From: Corynebacterium sp.
GTDB lineage: Bacteria > Actinomycetota > Actinomycetes > Mycobacteriales > Mycobacteriaceae
Assembly (NCBI RefSeq): GCF_030826625.1
Contig: NZ_JAPJNQ010000045.1
Span: 1-19,475, forward strand
DNA: 19,475 nt
Direction of reading: 5' to 3'
Part shown: positions 1 through 5,957 of the stretch, in pieces
Layout: each line of letters opens with the position of its first letter
How positions within the stretch are numbered: the first letter of the stretch is position 1
Position numbers and translations under genes: made by a program
The notes under the pieces: generated by a model
The model's database searches: none
Told to the model about the DNA's origin: nothing
What the model saw: the letters and a program-made list of their open reading frames with translations, nothing else

Positions 1-117
1 GTACAAGGCAACACCGACAATGGGCAACCGTGTGCGGCAGGTTGCTGTGATATCTGGACGAAAAACTAGCTCGAGTGTTTTCGGTTTCGCACCAATGCGC
101 CGGGAAAATGCTGCAGG

Positions 118-145
118 AAAAACGCTCGCGCACTAGGCGCGGGCG
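118..145 (-). terminator. Rho-independent terminator spanning the stop codon of the 133-897 gene
   Basis: Read on the minus strand, CGCCCGCGC, loop CTAGT, GCGCGAGCG forms a 9-position GC-rich stem with a single A:C mismatch, followed directly by TTTTT (118-122). The loop contains the TAG stop of the upstream gene, so the terminator begins inside the last codons. This is the classic intrinsic terminator form; only its activity is inferred. Confidence 0.7.
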
Positions 146-897
146 TATTCGGTGCACGCCCGTTCCACGCCGGCTATCCGAGCGTGTCGCAGGTGCCGGA
201 ACAAACCAAACAGTTGGTGATCAAGGCTGTGATCACCAAGTTTGTCCGTGAGCAGCTCGATTGTCGCAGCAACCATATCTGCGCGCGCGAATAGTTTTGC
301 CACGCGCGGCGGGACGGAACCGGGAAGTCCCGGAATATCATAAAAATCTGCCAATGTACCAACGGTCATCCGGGCATTCGGCACATCGTTGGGTATGTGC
401 GCAGATTCTTCAATAAGTTTCGCAGCCGAGTTCGTGGCTTGGCTGAGGTAATAATCTGCATCACCCGCCATCAATCCAGTTGCTGGCGGCAGAGATCCAG
501 TTTCTCGGATCCAGGTCCATTCAGTGTGGCCATCGGAATAGTGCGGAAGCAGAACGTGGTGCAGCTCTGGGTTGGCGTCGCGGACCACGATCGCACCTGC
601 CGCGTCGCGTTCTGCATACAAGCGTGCCGAGGCACCGCCAGCCGGTAGCGCCGGCGGTTCGCCCGGGCCCGACAACACGAGCTTGAGTACTGGTTCCGGC
701 TGCTGCAAAATATCGGCGGTGGCTGCGCGCAATCCGGATAACAGCTCGATGATTGGTGTGCCTTCGATGGTATTCGTGCCACCGAGTTCCTGGAGCGCAT
801 CGAGGGTAGCATCGCTCGATTCATAGCCGTAGAGCCAAGCAGCAAGCCACACTGCAGTGTTTTGGACAGGAGAATAGACTTCGGCGCGGATAGACAT
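133..897 (-). CDS. Hypothetical protein, unrecognised family (254 aa)
   Basis: I do not recognise this family. The 254-residue product looks soluble: no signal peptide and no convincing membrane segment. The N-terminus (residues 1-40, MSIRAEVYSPVQ...) and the helical C-terminus (about 195-254, ending GVERACTEYARA) look most ordered; residues 115-135 are rich in His, Asp and Trp. I chose ATG 897 rather than GTG 921 because a TACTAT box lies exactly 8 nt upstream (906-911), giving a leaderless start, whereas the GTG has no ribosome binding site. It is transcribed divergently from the DUF3097 gene, 33 nt away, and ends in its own intrinsic terminator, so it is a single-gene unit. Intact reading frame, own promoter and own terminator argue that it is a real gene. 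Confidence 0.8.
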   Translation of the reverse strand: MSIRAEVYSPVQNTAVWLAAWLYGYESSDATLDALQELGGTNTIEGTPIIELLSGLRAATADILQQPEPVLKLVLSGPGEPPALPAGGASARLYAERDAAGAIVVRDANPELHHVLLPHYSDGHTEWTWIRETGSLPPATGLMAGDADYYLSQATNSAAKLIEESAHIPNDVPNARMTVGTLADFYDIPGLPGSVPPRVAKLFARADMVAATIELLTDKLGDHSLDHQLFGLFRHLRHARIAGVERACTEYARA

Positions 898-905
898 CGT
901 CGGCC

Positions 906-922
906 ATAGTAATCGATACACT
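906..922. promoter_or_regulatory. Back-to-back leaderless -10 boxes
   Basis: Two TANNNT hexamers sit 5 bp apart in opposite orientation: TACTAT on the minus strand (906-911), 8 nt before ATG 897, and TACACT on the plus strand (917-922), 8 nt before ATG 931. Both spacings put +1 at or next to the A of the start codon. No clear -35 is visible, and each -35 window would fall on the other gene's start codon. Confidence 0.6.
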
Positions 923-930
923 GAAAAACC

Positions 931-1779
931 ATGAGTAGAGATCGGTATAGTGGCGATATTTTACGAGGACATGCGCGTCGACAGACACCAAATTTTCCGG
1001 ATCTGCAAGCTGAGCCCGGCCTGATATTAGAAGTCGTCGGCGAAGATTTCGTCGGTGCGCTCATCGACATCGACAAAACCTTTTCTGGTTACTTAGCGCG
1101 ACTGGAAGATCGCTATGGCAACCGGCGAGTATTTCCCATCATTACCGGCGGGTTTTTACACGAAGGCCAACGCGTGAACCTGTCCAAAAAGATGCAGCAA
1201 CCTCAGCCACAGACACCGACGCATTCAAATTCGGGTTCGCGCCGGGTAGAGGATCTTAGCGCCAGCGTTGCTGCTCCTTCGCGTATTTGGGTGGAAGGTG
1301 TGCATGACGCAGCACTCGTCGAAAAGATCTGGGGGCATGACCTTCGCGTAGAAGGCGTCGTCGTGGAATATCTGGAAGGGCTCGATAACCTCGAAGAACG
1401 GCTCACAGAATTCCAGCCAACAGCACAACGCCGCATCGGAGTTCTCGCGGATCACCTGATCGCGGGCACGAAAGAAGCACGCCTGACCGAAAACGTCGGC
1501 CCACACGTTTTAGTGACCGGCCATCCGTATGTCGATATTTGGGAAGCCGTAAAGCCCGCGCGTGTTGGCTTAGCGGAATGGCCCCACATCCCACGCGGGC
1601 AGGATTGGAAAACCGGGGTGTGCGAAGCTGCGGGGTGGTCAAACCCGAAAGAAGCGTGGCACCACATCTATAATTCGGTGCATACCTTCAGGGATGTTGA
1701 TATCTCTTTGATCGGCGCTGTAGAACGTCTCGTGGACTTTGTGACTAACCCCGAGCTGCAGAAATCCGATCTGCTGTAG
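931..1779 (+). CDS. DUF3097 family protein (282 aa)
   Basis: This matches the actinobacterial DUF3097 family as I recall it; the function is unknown. Residues 1-85 form a compact, possibly beta-rich N-terminal part (LILEVVGEDFVGALIDIDKT, then a FPIITGGFLHEGQRV segment). Residues 88-112 are a Gln/Pro/Ser-rich linker. Residues 118-185 carry RIWVEGVHDAALVEKIWG and IGVLADHLIAGTKEARL. The EGxxD followed about 50 residues later by LADH after a hydrophobic strand resembles a TOPRIM fold (E, then DxD), but the second Asp is not in the standard place. The C-terminal third has several Trp and His residues. ATG 931 is supported by TACACT 8 nt upstream and the absence of a Shine-Dalgarno. Its last 35 bp overlap the 3' end of the convergent HTH gene. 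Confidence 0.85.
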   Translation: MSRDRYSGDILRGHARRQTPNFPDLQAEPGLILEVVGEDFVGALIDIDKTFSGYLARLEDRYGNRRVFPIITGGFLHEGQRVNLSKKMQQPQPQTPTHSNSGSRRVEDLSASVAAPSRIWVEGVHDAALVEKIWGHDLRVEGVVVEYLEGLDNLEERLTEFQPTAQRRIGVLADHLIAGTKEARLTENVGPHVLVTGHPYVDIWEAVKPARVGLAEWPHIPRGQDWKTGVCEAAGWSNPKEAWHHIYNSVHTFRDVDISLIGAVERLVDFVTNPELQKSDLL

Positions 1780-2314
1780 TCAAGAGGTTGACTGCCAGAC
1801 GCCAACCTGCGTTTTCTGCAGCCCAGCCTGCGGCCTGGAGACGTTGCGATATCGCTTGCTTTGAAATACCGAGTTGTTCTGCCGCCTCATTTTGGGTTAA
1901 GCCGCTGCGTACCATCGCGGTGGCTTCACGGCCTTCATAAGTTCGCTTATTGAGCACTTGTCCCAGCAAGGCAAAGCAGGCTGCGATATCTTCAGCCACT
2001 GTTGGTGAGTTCGTGACTTCTGCCCACACGCTTCCAGCACGCGCATTGCGCGGAAGCGTGCCTTGTGCCGCGGATAATGCTGCATCTTTGCCTGTGGCAA
2101 CCCCGATTCCAACGGACCATTCCCCGTCGGCAAGTAACGCCATGGTGATGTCACACACCGTTGACGGTTCATCCATCGTCGAAGTGATATCTTCCACGCC
2201 CACAACGTTGAATCCATCAACACCATCCAGCGTCGACAAGGCTGCAGCCGAGCGTTGCACGAGATCAGCGCGCCGGGGTGCACTGCCACGATAGCGGGCA
2301 TGGACGGCAAACAT
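1745..2314 (-). CDS. Small helix-turn-helix protein, SatD-like layout (189 aa)
   Basis: The C-terminal part (about residues 138-160, GLTQNEAAEQLGISKQAISQ) is a clear helix-turn-helix of the sigma-region-4/MarR kind. The N-terminal 130 residues include WSVGIGVATG (66-75) and a segment ending AGSVWAEV (93-100). This order, a domain with a GIG strand followed by a C-terminal HTH, resembles the SatD-like family, but I hold that assignment loosely. ATG 2314 is fixed by a strong Shine-Dalgarno (GAGGAGG, 2319-2325 on the minus strand) 4 nt upstream. Its 3' end overlaps the DUF3097 gene by 35 bp. An inverted repeat about 50 bp upstream could be its own operator. A DNA-binding role is inferred from the HTH; ligand and targets are unknown. 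Confidence 0.8.
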   Translation of the reverse strand: MFAVHARYRGSAPRRADLVQRSAAALSTLDGVDGFNVVGVEDITSTMDEPSTVCDITMALLADGEWSVGIGVATGKDAALSAAQGTLPRNARAGSVWAEVTNSPTVAEDIAACFALLGQVLNKRTYEGREATAMVRSGLTQNEAAEQLGISKQAISQRLQAAGWAAENAGWRLAVNLLTTADRISAARG

Positions 2315-2363
2315 ATGACCTCCTCAACGGTTACAAGCTGGTGCAGACGAGTTGATCTAGCTT

Positions 2364-2392
2364 GGGATAAAACTAGATTCCAGTTTATACCC
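2364..2392 (-). promoter_or_regulatory. Imperfect inverted repeat over a candidate promoter (possible operator)
   Basis: GGGATAAAACTAG and CCAGTTTATACCC are 13-bp arms around a 3-bp centre; the outer GGG/CCC and the inner AAACT/AGTTT match exactly, with mismatches between. On the minus strand the repeat contains -10-like words (TAAACT, TAGTTT) 40-65 bp before the HTH gene. A site of this form at the promoter of a small HTH protein suggests autoregulation; this is inference. Confidence 0.4.
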
Positions 2393-2421
2393 TGCTTAAC
2401 CGTGGCCTCGCTCAGGCTAGT

Positions 2422-3219
2422 CTATGGTTCAGACTTGATTACTGTACGCGTTTGCACTGGCATTCGGGCGTCAAGGATTAATCCACCAATGCCCACAACC
2501 GCGATTGCCGCCAGTAGCACGATGACAAGCGGATTCGTGCCTGCGATCAAGGTATCGCCGAAGAGCACCCCGACGACGGTACCCGGAGCCGAACCCAGCA
2601 GCGTGGCAAGGACGAAGGGGAAAAACGGGATTGAAGTCAATGCCGCAGTGTAATTGACTAGAGAAAACGGCACGCCGGCGATGAGACGCAGCGATGCCAC
2701 CGCGAGCCAGCCCCGCTTGCGCAGCCGGTAATTAATTCCAGACACCGCGGGGTGTTTGAGCCGGGGAGCCATCCAATCACCAAGCAACCAGCGGACTAAC
2801 AGCAGGGAAATGGCGGCAGAGGCCGTCAGAGCAGTGAGCGCGATGAGTAGTCCGATCCACGGGCCATACAAAATCCCCGAGGCGACCGTCCATACCGTGC
2901 GTGGTAGGGGAAATTGGGTGAAAAATACATAACCCAGCCAGAACAGCACCATGAAACCACTGCCCGCAGAGTCAGCTGCTTCGCGTAACGACGTCAGGGT
3001 CGGAAAGTCGATAACGATAAACAGTACGAGCAAAGCAATCGTAATGCCTGCGACGGTGAGAATACGGGCGAGCGACCAGCGGCGGATTGATGCCCATGCA
3101 TCACGGCGTACGGTGCCACAAAAATGCAAGAAACTTTTCAGCCATGGTCCGCGTCCTTTGTTGCGCGCAGAATTCTCGGATCGCTGGTGTTGTTGTGATT
3201 GGGTTCGATCTGAATCCAT
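2422..3219 (-). CDS. TVP38/TMEM64 (VTT domain) membrane protein (265 aa)
   Basis: An integral membrane protein of the TVP38/TMEM64, or VTT, family (bacterial relatives include DedA-like and YdjX-like proteins); the transported substrate is not known for this branch. Residues 1-48 are a hydrophilic, basic cytoplasmic tail. Predicted membrane segments lie near 51-71, 88-102, 112-142, 170-190, 196-221 and 229-249. The family signature is seen as FPLPRTVWTVASGILYGPW (103-121) followed by LRLIAGVPFSLVNYTAA (177-193) and GSAPGTVVGVLFGD (209-222). ATG 3219 is supported by TAGACT 8 nt upstream (leaderless spacing) and also by GAGGAG, though the latter is only 2 nt away. It lies 107 bp upstream of the HTH gene on the same strand; whether they are co-transcribed is unclear because the HTH gene seems to have its own promoter. 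Confidence 0.9.
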   Translation of the reverse strand: MDSDRTQSQQHQRSENSARNKGRGPWLKSFLHFCGTVRRDAWASIRRWSLARILTVAGITIALLVLFIVIDFPTLTSLREAADSAGSGFMVLFWLGYVFFTQFPLPRTVWTVASGILYGPWIGLLIALTALTASAAISLLLVRWLLGDWMAPRLKHPAVSGINYRLRKRGWLAVASLRLIAGVPFSLVNYTAALTSIPFFPFVLATLLGSAPGTVVGVLFGDTLIAGTNPLVIVLLAAIAVVGIGGLILDARMPVQTRTVIKSEP

Positions 3220-3227
3220 AGCTCCTC

Positions 3228-3233
3228 AGTCTA
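3228..3233 (-). promoter_or_regulatory. -10 box TAGACT for the VTT gene
   Basis: TAGACT on the minus strand ends 8 nt before ATG 3219, the same leaderless spacing as at 897, 931 and 4321. The intervening GAGGAGCT could also act as a very short Shine-Dalgarno leader if transcription starts slightly upstream. Confidence 0.5.
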
Positions 3234-3344
3234 GTTGGTGACTGTCTTAGCAAGAGACATGCGTGCATGACTCTGACCGAAGTCCCTGCACACGTATCTC
3301 TGTCCAAAACTCTCGCGCAAGTGTTACTGGGCGGAGAAGATGTG

Positions 3345-3388
3345 AAAAGCAAAAATCTCGGGACACCGTTGAACGATGTCCCGAGATT
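3345..3388 (-). terminator. Rho-independent terminator downstream of tRNA-Leu
   Basis: AATCTCGGGACA and TGTCCCGAGATT form a perfect 12-bp stem whose 11-nt centre can pair a further CGTT/AACG. On the minus strand the stem is followed by TTTGCTTTT. It starts 8 nt past the tRNA 3' end, so it ends the tRNA transcript. Confidence 0.9.
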
Positions 3389-3396
3389 ACACATTG

Positions 3397-3482
3397 TGCC
3401 CGGAGCGGGACTTGAACCCGCACGTCCGTTAATAGGACACTGACACCTCAAGCCAGCGCGTCTGCCATTCCGCCACCCGGGC
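3397..3482 (-). tRNA. tRNA-Leu (anticodon GAG)
   Basis: The 86-nt minus-strand sequence has the class II layout of bacterial tRNA-Leu. Acceptor GCCCGGG pairs with TCCGGGC (one G:T). The D arm reads GGCGGAATGGCAGACGC. The anticodon stem CTGGC/GTCAG holds loop TTGAGGT, giving anticodon GAG (reads CUC and CUU). A long variable arm follows (TGTCCT...GGACGT), then T arm GCGGG-TTCAAGT-CCCGC and discriminator A. The 3' CCA is not encoded, so it must be added after transcription. A strong intrinsic terminator follows. A CATACT box about 30 nt upstream (3512-3517) may be its -10. Confidence 0.95.
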
Positions 3483-3501
3483 TGGGTGTACGCAAGCATG
3501 C

Positions 3502-3666
3502 AAGCTCAGTAAGTATGAAGAACTTGACGAGAAAGGTATCTACAAAGTTTTTCTACTTGCTTTGCTCTTAAGCTCGGCAACGCTGATTTACTTTAGTATG
3601 TCATATGTAGTTAAAACAAATTTGCAGGTTAAAGGCGAAAATGGGGTGCCGCAGGGGAACGATTGG
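3502..3666 (+). pseudogene. Possible decayed coding remnant beside tRNA-Leu
   Basis: This AT-rich stretch has an open frame without a start codon that nonetheless reads like protein: a charged segment (KLSKYEELDEKGIYK) followed by about 20 hydrophobic residues (VFLLALLLSSATLIYFSMSY) and then a polar tail. The frame continues to a stop at 3775-3777, but beyond about 3666 the translation loses protein-like character. No ATG or GTG precedes it in frame; the nearest start is TTG 3562, inside the hydrophobic stretch. It could be the tail of a small membrane protein lost by deletion, or chance. Low confidence; it may simply be the non-coding upstream region of the tRNA gene and the PEBP gene. Confidence 0.25.
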
Positions 3667-3744
3667 CAAAACCAGGCATGCCATGAACGCTGTCACCGAA
3701 TGCGGTCAGCCTGCATAATACCGGCGATCTCGGCAAGGTTCAGG

Positions 3745-3750
3745 TACAAA
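3745..3750 (+). promoter_or_regulatory. Imperfect leaderless -10 (TACAAA) for the PEBP gene
   Basis: TACAAA ends 7 nt before ATG 3758. The final A departs from TANNNT, but the spacing matches the other leaderless genes here and no Shine-Dalgarno lies at a useful distance. Confidence 0.35.
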
Positions 3751-3757
3751 TGGTGTC

Positions 3758-4297
3758 ATGACCGATTACGCAAATGACTCCCGTTTTCCTGGACCAGACC
3801 CATATGCACCGTTGAAGGACCTGCCGTCTTTCACGCTAACTTCCACAGATTTAGTTGACGGCGATGAAATCCCGGAGAAATTCCAGGCTCCAGAGAGCAA
3901 CTCACCACAGTTAGCATGGTCGAACCTGCCGGAAGGCACTAAATCGCTAGCCGTCACATGCTTCGACCCGGACGCGCCAACTGCTTCCGGCTTTTGGCAC
4001 TGGGCCGCGTTTAATATCCCTGTAGATGTCACTGAACTGCCGACCAACGCGGGTGAGGCAGAAGACCTCGGCATCAAAGGCGTGAAGTCCTTGGTCAACG
4101 ACTCCGGCGAACGTACCCACTTTGGTGCGCAACCACCAGAGGGTCACGGCCCGCACCGCTACTTGTACGCCGTGCATGCTGTAGACACCGAAGAAATGGA
4201 AATTCCAGAGGACGCGAGCCCGACAGTTTTGGGCTTTAACCTGCACTTCCACGCAATTGGACGTGCCATCCTGTGGGGTTGGGCCGAAAACAAGTAA
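3758..4297 (+). CDS. YbhB/YbcL-family PEBP (Raf kinase inhibitor-like) protein (179 aa)
   Basis: A phosphatidylethanolamine-binding-protein fold of the bacterial YbhB/YbcL group. Hallmarks are SPQLAWSNLPEGTKSLAVTC (49-68), the ligand-pocket motif DPDAPTASGFWHWAAFNIP (70-88) and the second pocket motif GPHRYLYAVHAV (131-142). The 179-residue length is normal for the family. There is no signal peptide, so it should be cytosolic. The bacterial role is not settled; anion or lipid head-group binding is assumed from the fold. A homologue sits next to pyrD in mycobacteria (Rv2140c/TB18.6, from memory), which fits the gene order here. The next gene starts 23 bp downstream with its own -10 box, so the two may be transcribed separately or together. 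Confidence 0.93.
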   Translation: MTDYANDSRFPGPDPYAPLKDLPSFTLTSTDLVDGDEIPEKFQAPESNSPQLAWSNLPEGTKSLAVTCFDPDAPTASGFWHWAAFNIPVDVTELPTNAGEAEDLGIKGVKSLVNDSGERTHFGAQPPEGHGPHRYLYAVHAVDTEEMEIPEDASPTVLGFNLHFHAIGRAILWGWAENK

Positions 4298-4306
4298 CTA
4301 GGGAAG

Positions 4307-4312
4307 TATGCT
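4307..4312 (+). promoter_or_regulatory. Leaderless -10 box TATGCT
   Basis: TATGCT ends 8 nt before ATG 4321. The spacing is the same as for the 897, 931 and 3219 starts, and no Shine-Dalgarno stands before this ATG, which supports choosing it over the upstream in-frame ATG 4273 inside the PEBP gene. Confidence 0.5.
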
Positions 4313-4320
4313 GTTCATTC

Positions 4321-4737
4321 ATGGCAGCGAAAAACTCTTCTTCCAACAACCGTCACTCCACTAGGCGTGAAGTGACTGTGCCACTGGCTCTACGGGCCGG
4401 TGGCTCTTTTATTGCGCTTGCAGTTGCGCTGGCAATCTTTAGCGTAGTCGCATGGTTTTCTGATGGCTGGGCGGTACCATTCGCCATCACCCCAGCATTT
4501 TTGGCGATCTGTATTGCAGCAGTTCTTTTCGGTGCGTTCGCCACCGTCAACCGCGCCCAGAAAGCAAGCATCAGTCAAGTTGTTGCCCTCGCCGTGGCAG
4601 TTGTGCTCATCATTGCCAGTCAGTTTTTGCCGGCGACGGCACTAGGCTACATGGGACAACATTGGCTACTACTCTATGCAGTGCTCGCAGTATTGTGCGC
4701 ATTGGTATTGCGCCGCTCCGTGATGCCGAAAGCCTAA
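4321..4737 (+). CDS. Small four-helix membrane protein (138 aa)
   Basis: I do not recognise a named family. The product has a hydrophilic, basic N-terminus (residues 1-20, Ser/Asn/Arg rich) followed by four predicted membrane helices near 25-47, 53-75, 86-104 and 113-131. The loop after helix 2 is short and basic (NRAQKAS) and the C-terminus is basic (RRSVMPKA), so both ends probably face the cytoplasm. It sits between a PEBP gene and the convergent pyrD. ATG 4321 is preferred over 4273 because it avoids overlap and lies 8 nt after TATGCT. Function cannot be stated. Confidence 0.75.
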   Translation: MAAKNSSSNNRHSTRREVTVPLALRAGGSFIALAVALAIFSVVAWFSDGWAVPFAITPAFLAICIAAVLFGAFATVNRAQKASISQVVALAVAVVLIIASQFLPATALGYMGQHWLLLYAVLAVLCALVLRRSVMPKA

Positions 4738-4772
4738 CTAAAAGAGTGCTTTCAGGTCTTTCTCAATTTTAG
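4738..4772. terminator. Weak terminator-like hairpin in a convergent gap
   Basis: CTAAAAGAG (4738-4746) can pair with CTC-aa-TTTTAG (4762-4772), a 9-bp stem with a 2-nt bulge. It fills the 38-bp gap between the converging membrane-protein gene and pyrD. The stem is AU-rich, so this is only a candidate bidirectional terminator. Confidence 0.3.
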
Positions 4773-4775
4773 GGA

Positions 4776-5957
4776 CTATGCCTCACGCCACTCCAAGCCA
4801 GATCCCACAGCCGCGGAAATATCCTCTAGGCCGTGGGCATCTAACTGTTGCAGAATTCCGCGGTGAATATCTTTAATCCAGCCTGGACCCCCATAGATCA
4901 ACCCCGTATAGCCCTGCAATAGGGAAGCGCCGGCTGTAATGCGTTCCCAGGCTTGCTGCGGGGTTGTGATACCACCGACCGAGATCAGAACCAACTGATC
5001 TCCAACGCGTTCGTGCAAACGATGCAATACTTCTAACGAACGCTGCGCTACTGGTGGGCCGGAGATTCCGCCTGCACCCGCTGCTTCGACTTGGGCGGCG
5101 GGCGTTTTCAGCCCCTCACGTGAAATCGTCGTATTCGTGGCAACAATTCCCGCAAGACCTAATTCAACAGCCAAATCTGCACAGGCATCAACGTCGGCGT
5201 TGGACAGGTCCGGTGCTATTTTTAACAACACTGGGCTGGTGCAAACTTCCTGCACTGCCTGCAGAATTGGACGCAAAGATTCCACTGCCTGCAGGTCACG
5301 CAATCCAGGTGTATTCGGCGATGAGACATTCACGACCAAATAATCAGCCATCGATCCCAACACAGACGCTGAACGGCGGTAATCGTCGACGGCCTGTTCC
5401 ACCGGGGTCTTTTTGGTTTTACCAATGTTAATCCCGATGATCCCACGCTTTGCAGGATCACCGCTCGTGAGATGTCCACGCAGGTTGCGGGCCGCGACGG
5501 CTGCACCGTCGTTATTGAACCCCATGCGGTTCAGGATGGCATGGTCTTCGCGCAAGCGGAACAAACGCGGTTGTGGGTTACCAGGTTGCGCTGCCGCCGT
5601 GACGGTACCCAGTTCAGCAAATCCAAAGCCAATAGCCGACCACGCTTTGGCTGCGCGGGCGTTTTTATCGAAGCCTGCGGCTAGTCCCAGCGGGCGTGGA
5701 AACCGCACGCCGAAAACGTCTTGGGCAAGTCGGGGATCATCCGTGCACAATGTTTTGGATAGCAAGCCACGCAACAGTGTTGACGAATTGACGAATGCCA
5801 TGACGTTATTGGCACCGTGGTGGATGCGCTCTGGATCGACCTGGAACATCACGCGCAGTGCCGTGCCATACGCCGCTCGATATAGTTGCTTGCGCGCTCC
5901 GTGTAGAGCGCGTCCGATAGTGCGGTTGTCCCGTGATTGTGCAGACTGTGAAGCCAT
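4776..5957 (-). CDS. pyrD: Dihydroorotate dehydrogenase (quinone), class 2 (393 aa)
   Basis: Oxidises dihydroorotate to orotate in pyrimidine synthesis, passing electrons through FMN to membrane quinone. The class 2 form is shown by the N-terminal membrane-contact segment (about 22-45, ending FQVDPERIHHGA), GLAAGFDKNA (91-100), ILNRMGFNND (141-150) and the catalytic-loop motif NVSSPNTPGLRDLQ (210-223), where Ser213 is the expected base; class 1 enzymes use Cys. FMN phosphate contacts are seen at ISVGGI (325-330) and YTGLIYGGPG (350-359). About 25 extra polar residues precede the usual N-terminus. ATG 5957 overlaps the stop of the upstream lipoprotein gene as TAATG, so the two are translationally coupled; GAGGAG lies about 11 nt upstream. 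Confidence 0.97.
   Translation of the reverse strand: MASQSAQSRDNRTIGRALHGARKQLYRAAYGTALRVMFQVDPERIHHGANNVMAFVNSSTLLRGLLSKTLCTDDPRLAQDVFGVRFPRPLGLAAGFDKNARAAKAWSAIGFGFAELGTVTAAAQPGNPQPRLFRLREDHAILNRMGFNNDGAAVAARNLRGHLTSGDPAKRGIIGINIGKTKKTPVEQAVDDYRRSASVLGSMADYLVVNVSSPNTPGLRDLQAVESLRPILQAVQEVCTSPVLLKIAPDLSNADVDACADLAVELGLAGIVATNTTISREGLKTPAAQVEAAGAGGISGPPVAQRSLEVLHRLHERVGDQLVLISVGGITTPQQAWERITAGASLLQGYTGLIYGGPGWIKDIHRGILQQLDAHGLEDISAAVGSGLEWREA

Noticed and set aside
1..136. Open frame on the plus strand from base 2 to a TAG at 134-136, possibly the tail of an upstream gene
   Set aside because: Only 44 codons, no recognisable C-terminus (KTSSSVFGFAP...), and its end falls inside the opposite gene's terminator; no frame in 1-117 is convincing.
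471..1076. 201-codon minus-strand frame overlapping the 133-897 gene
   Set aside because: A shadow frame: rich in Arg, Ser and Cys, covers the promoter pair at 906-922 and part of the DUF3097 gene, and has no family-like motif.
3397..3482. tRNA-Leu as an active integration site
   Set aside because: The tRNA 3' end is followed directly by its terminator; no integrase, phage gene or repeated tRNA 3' end is visible in the window.
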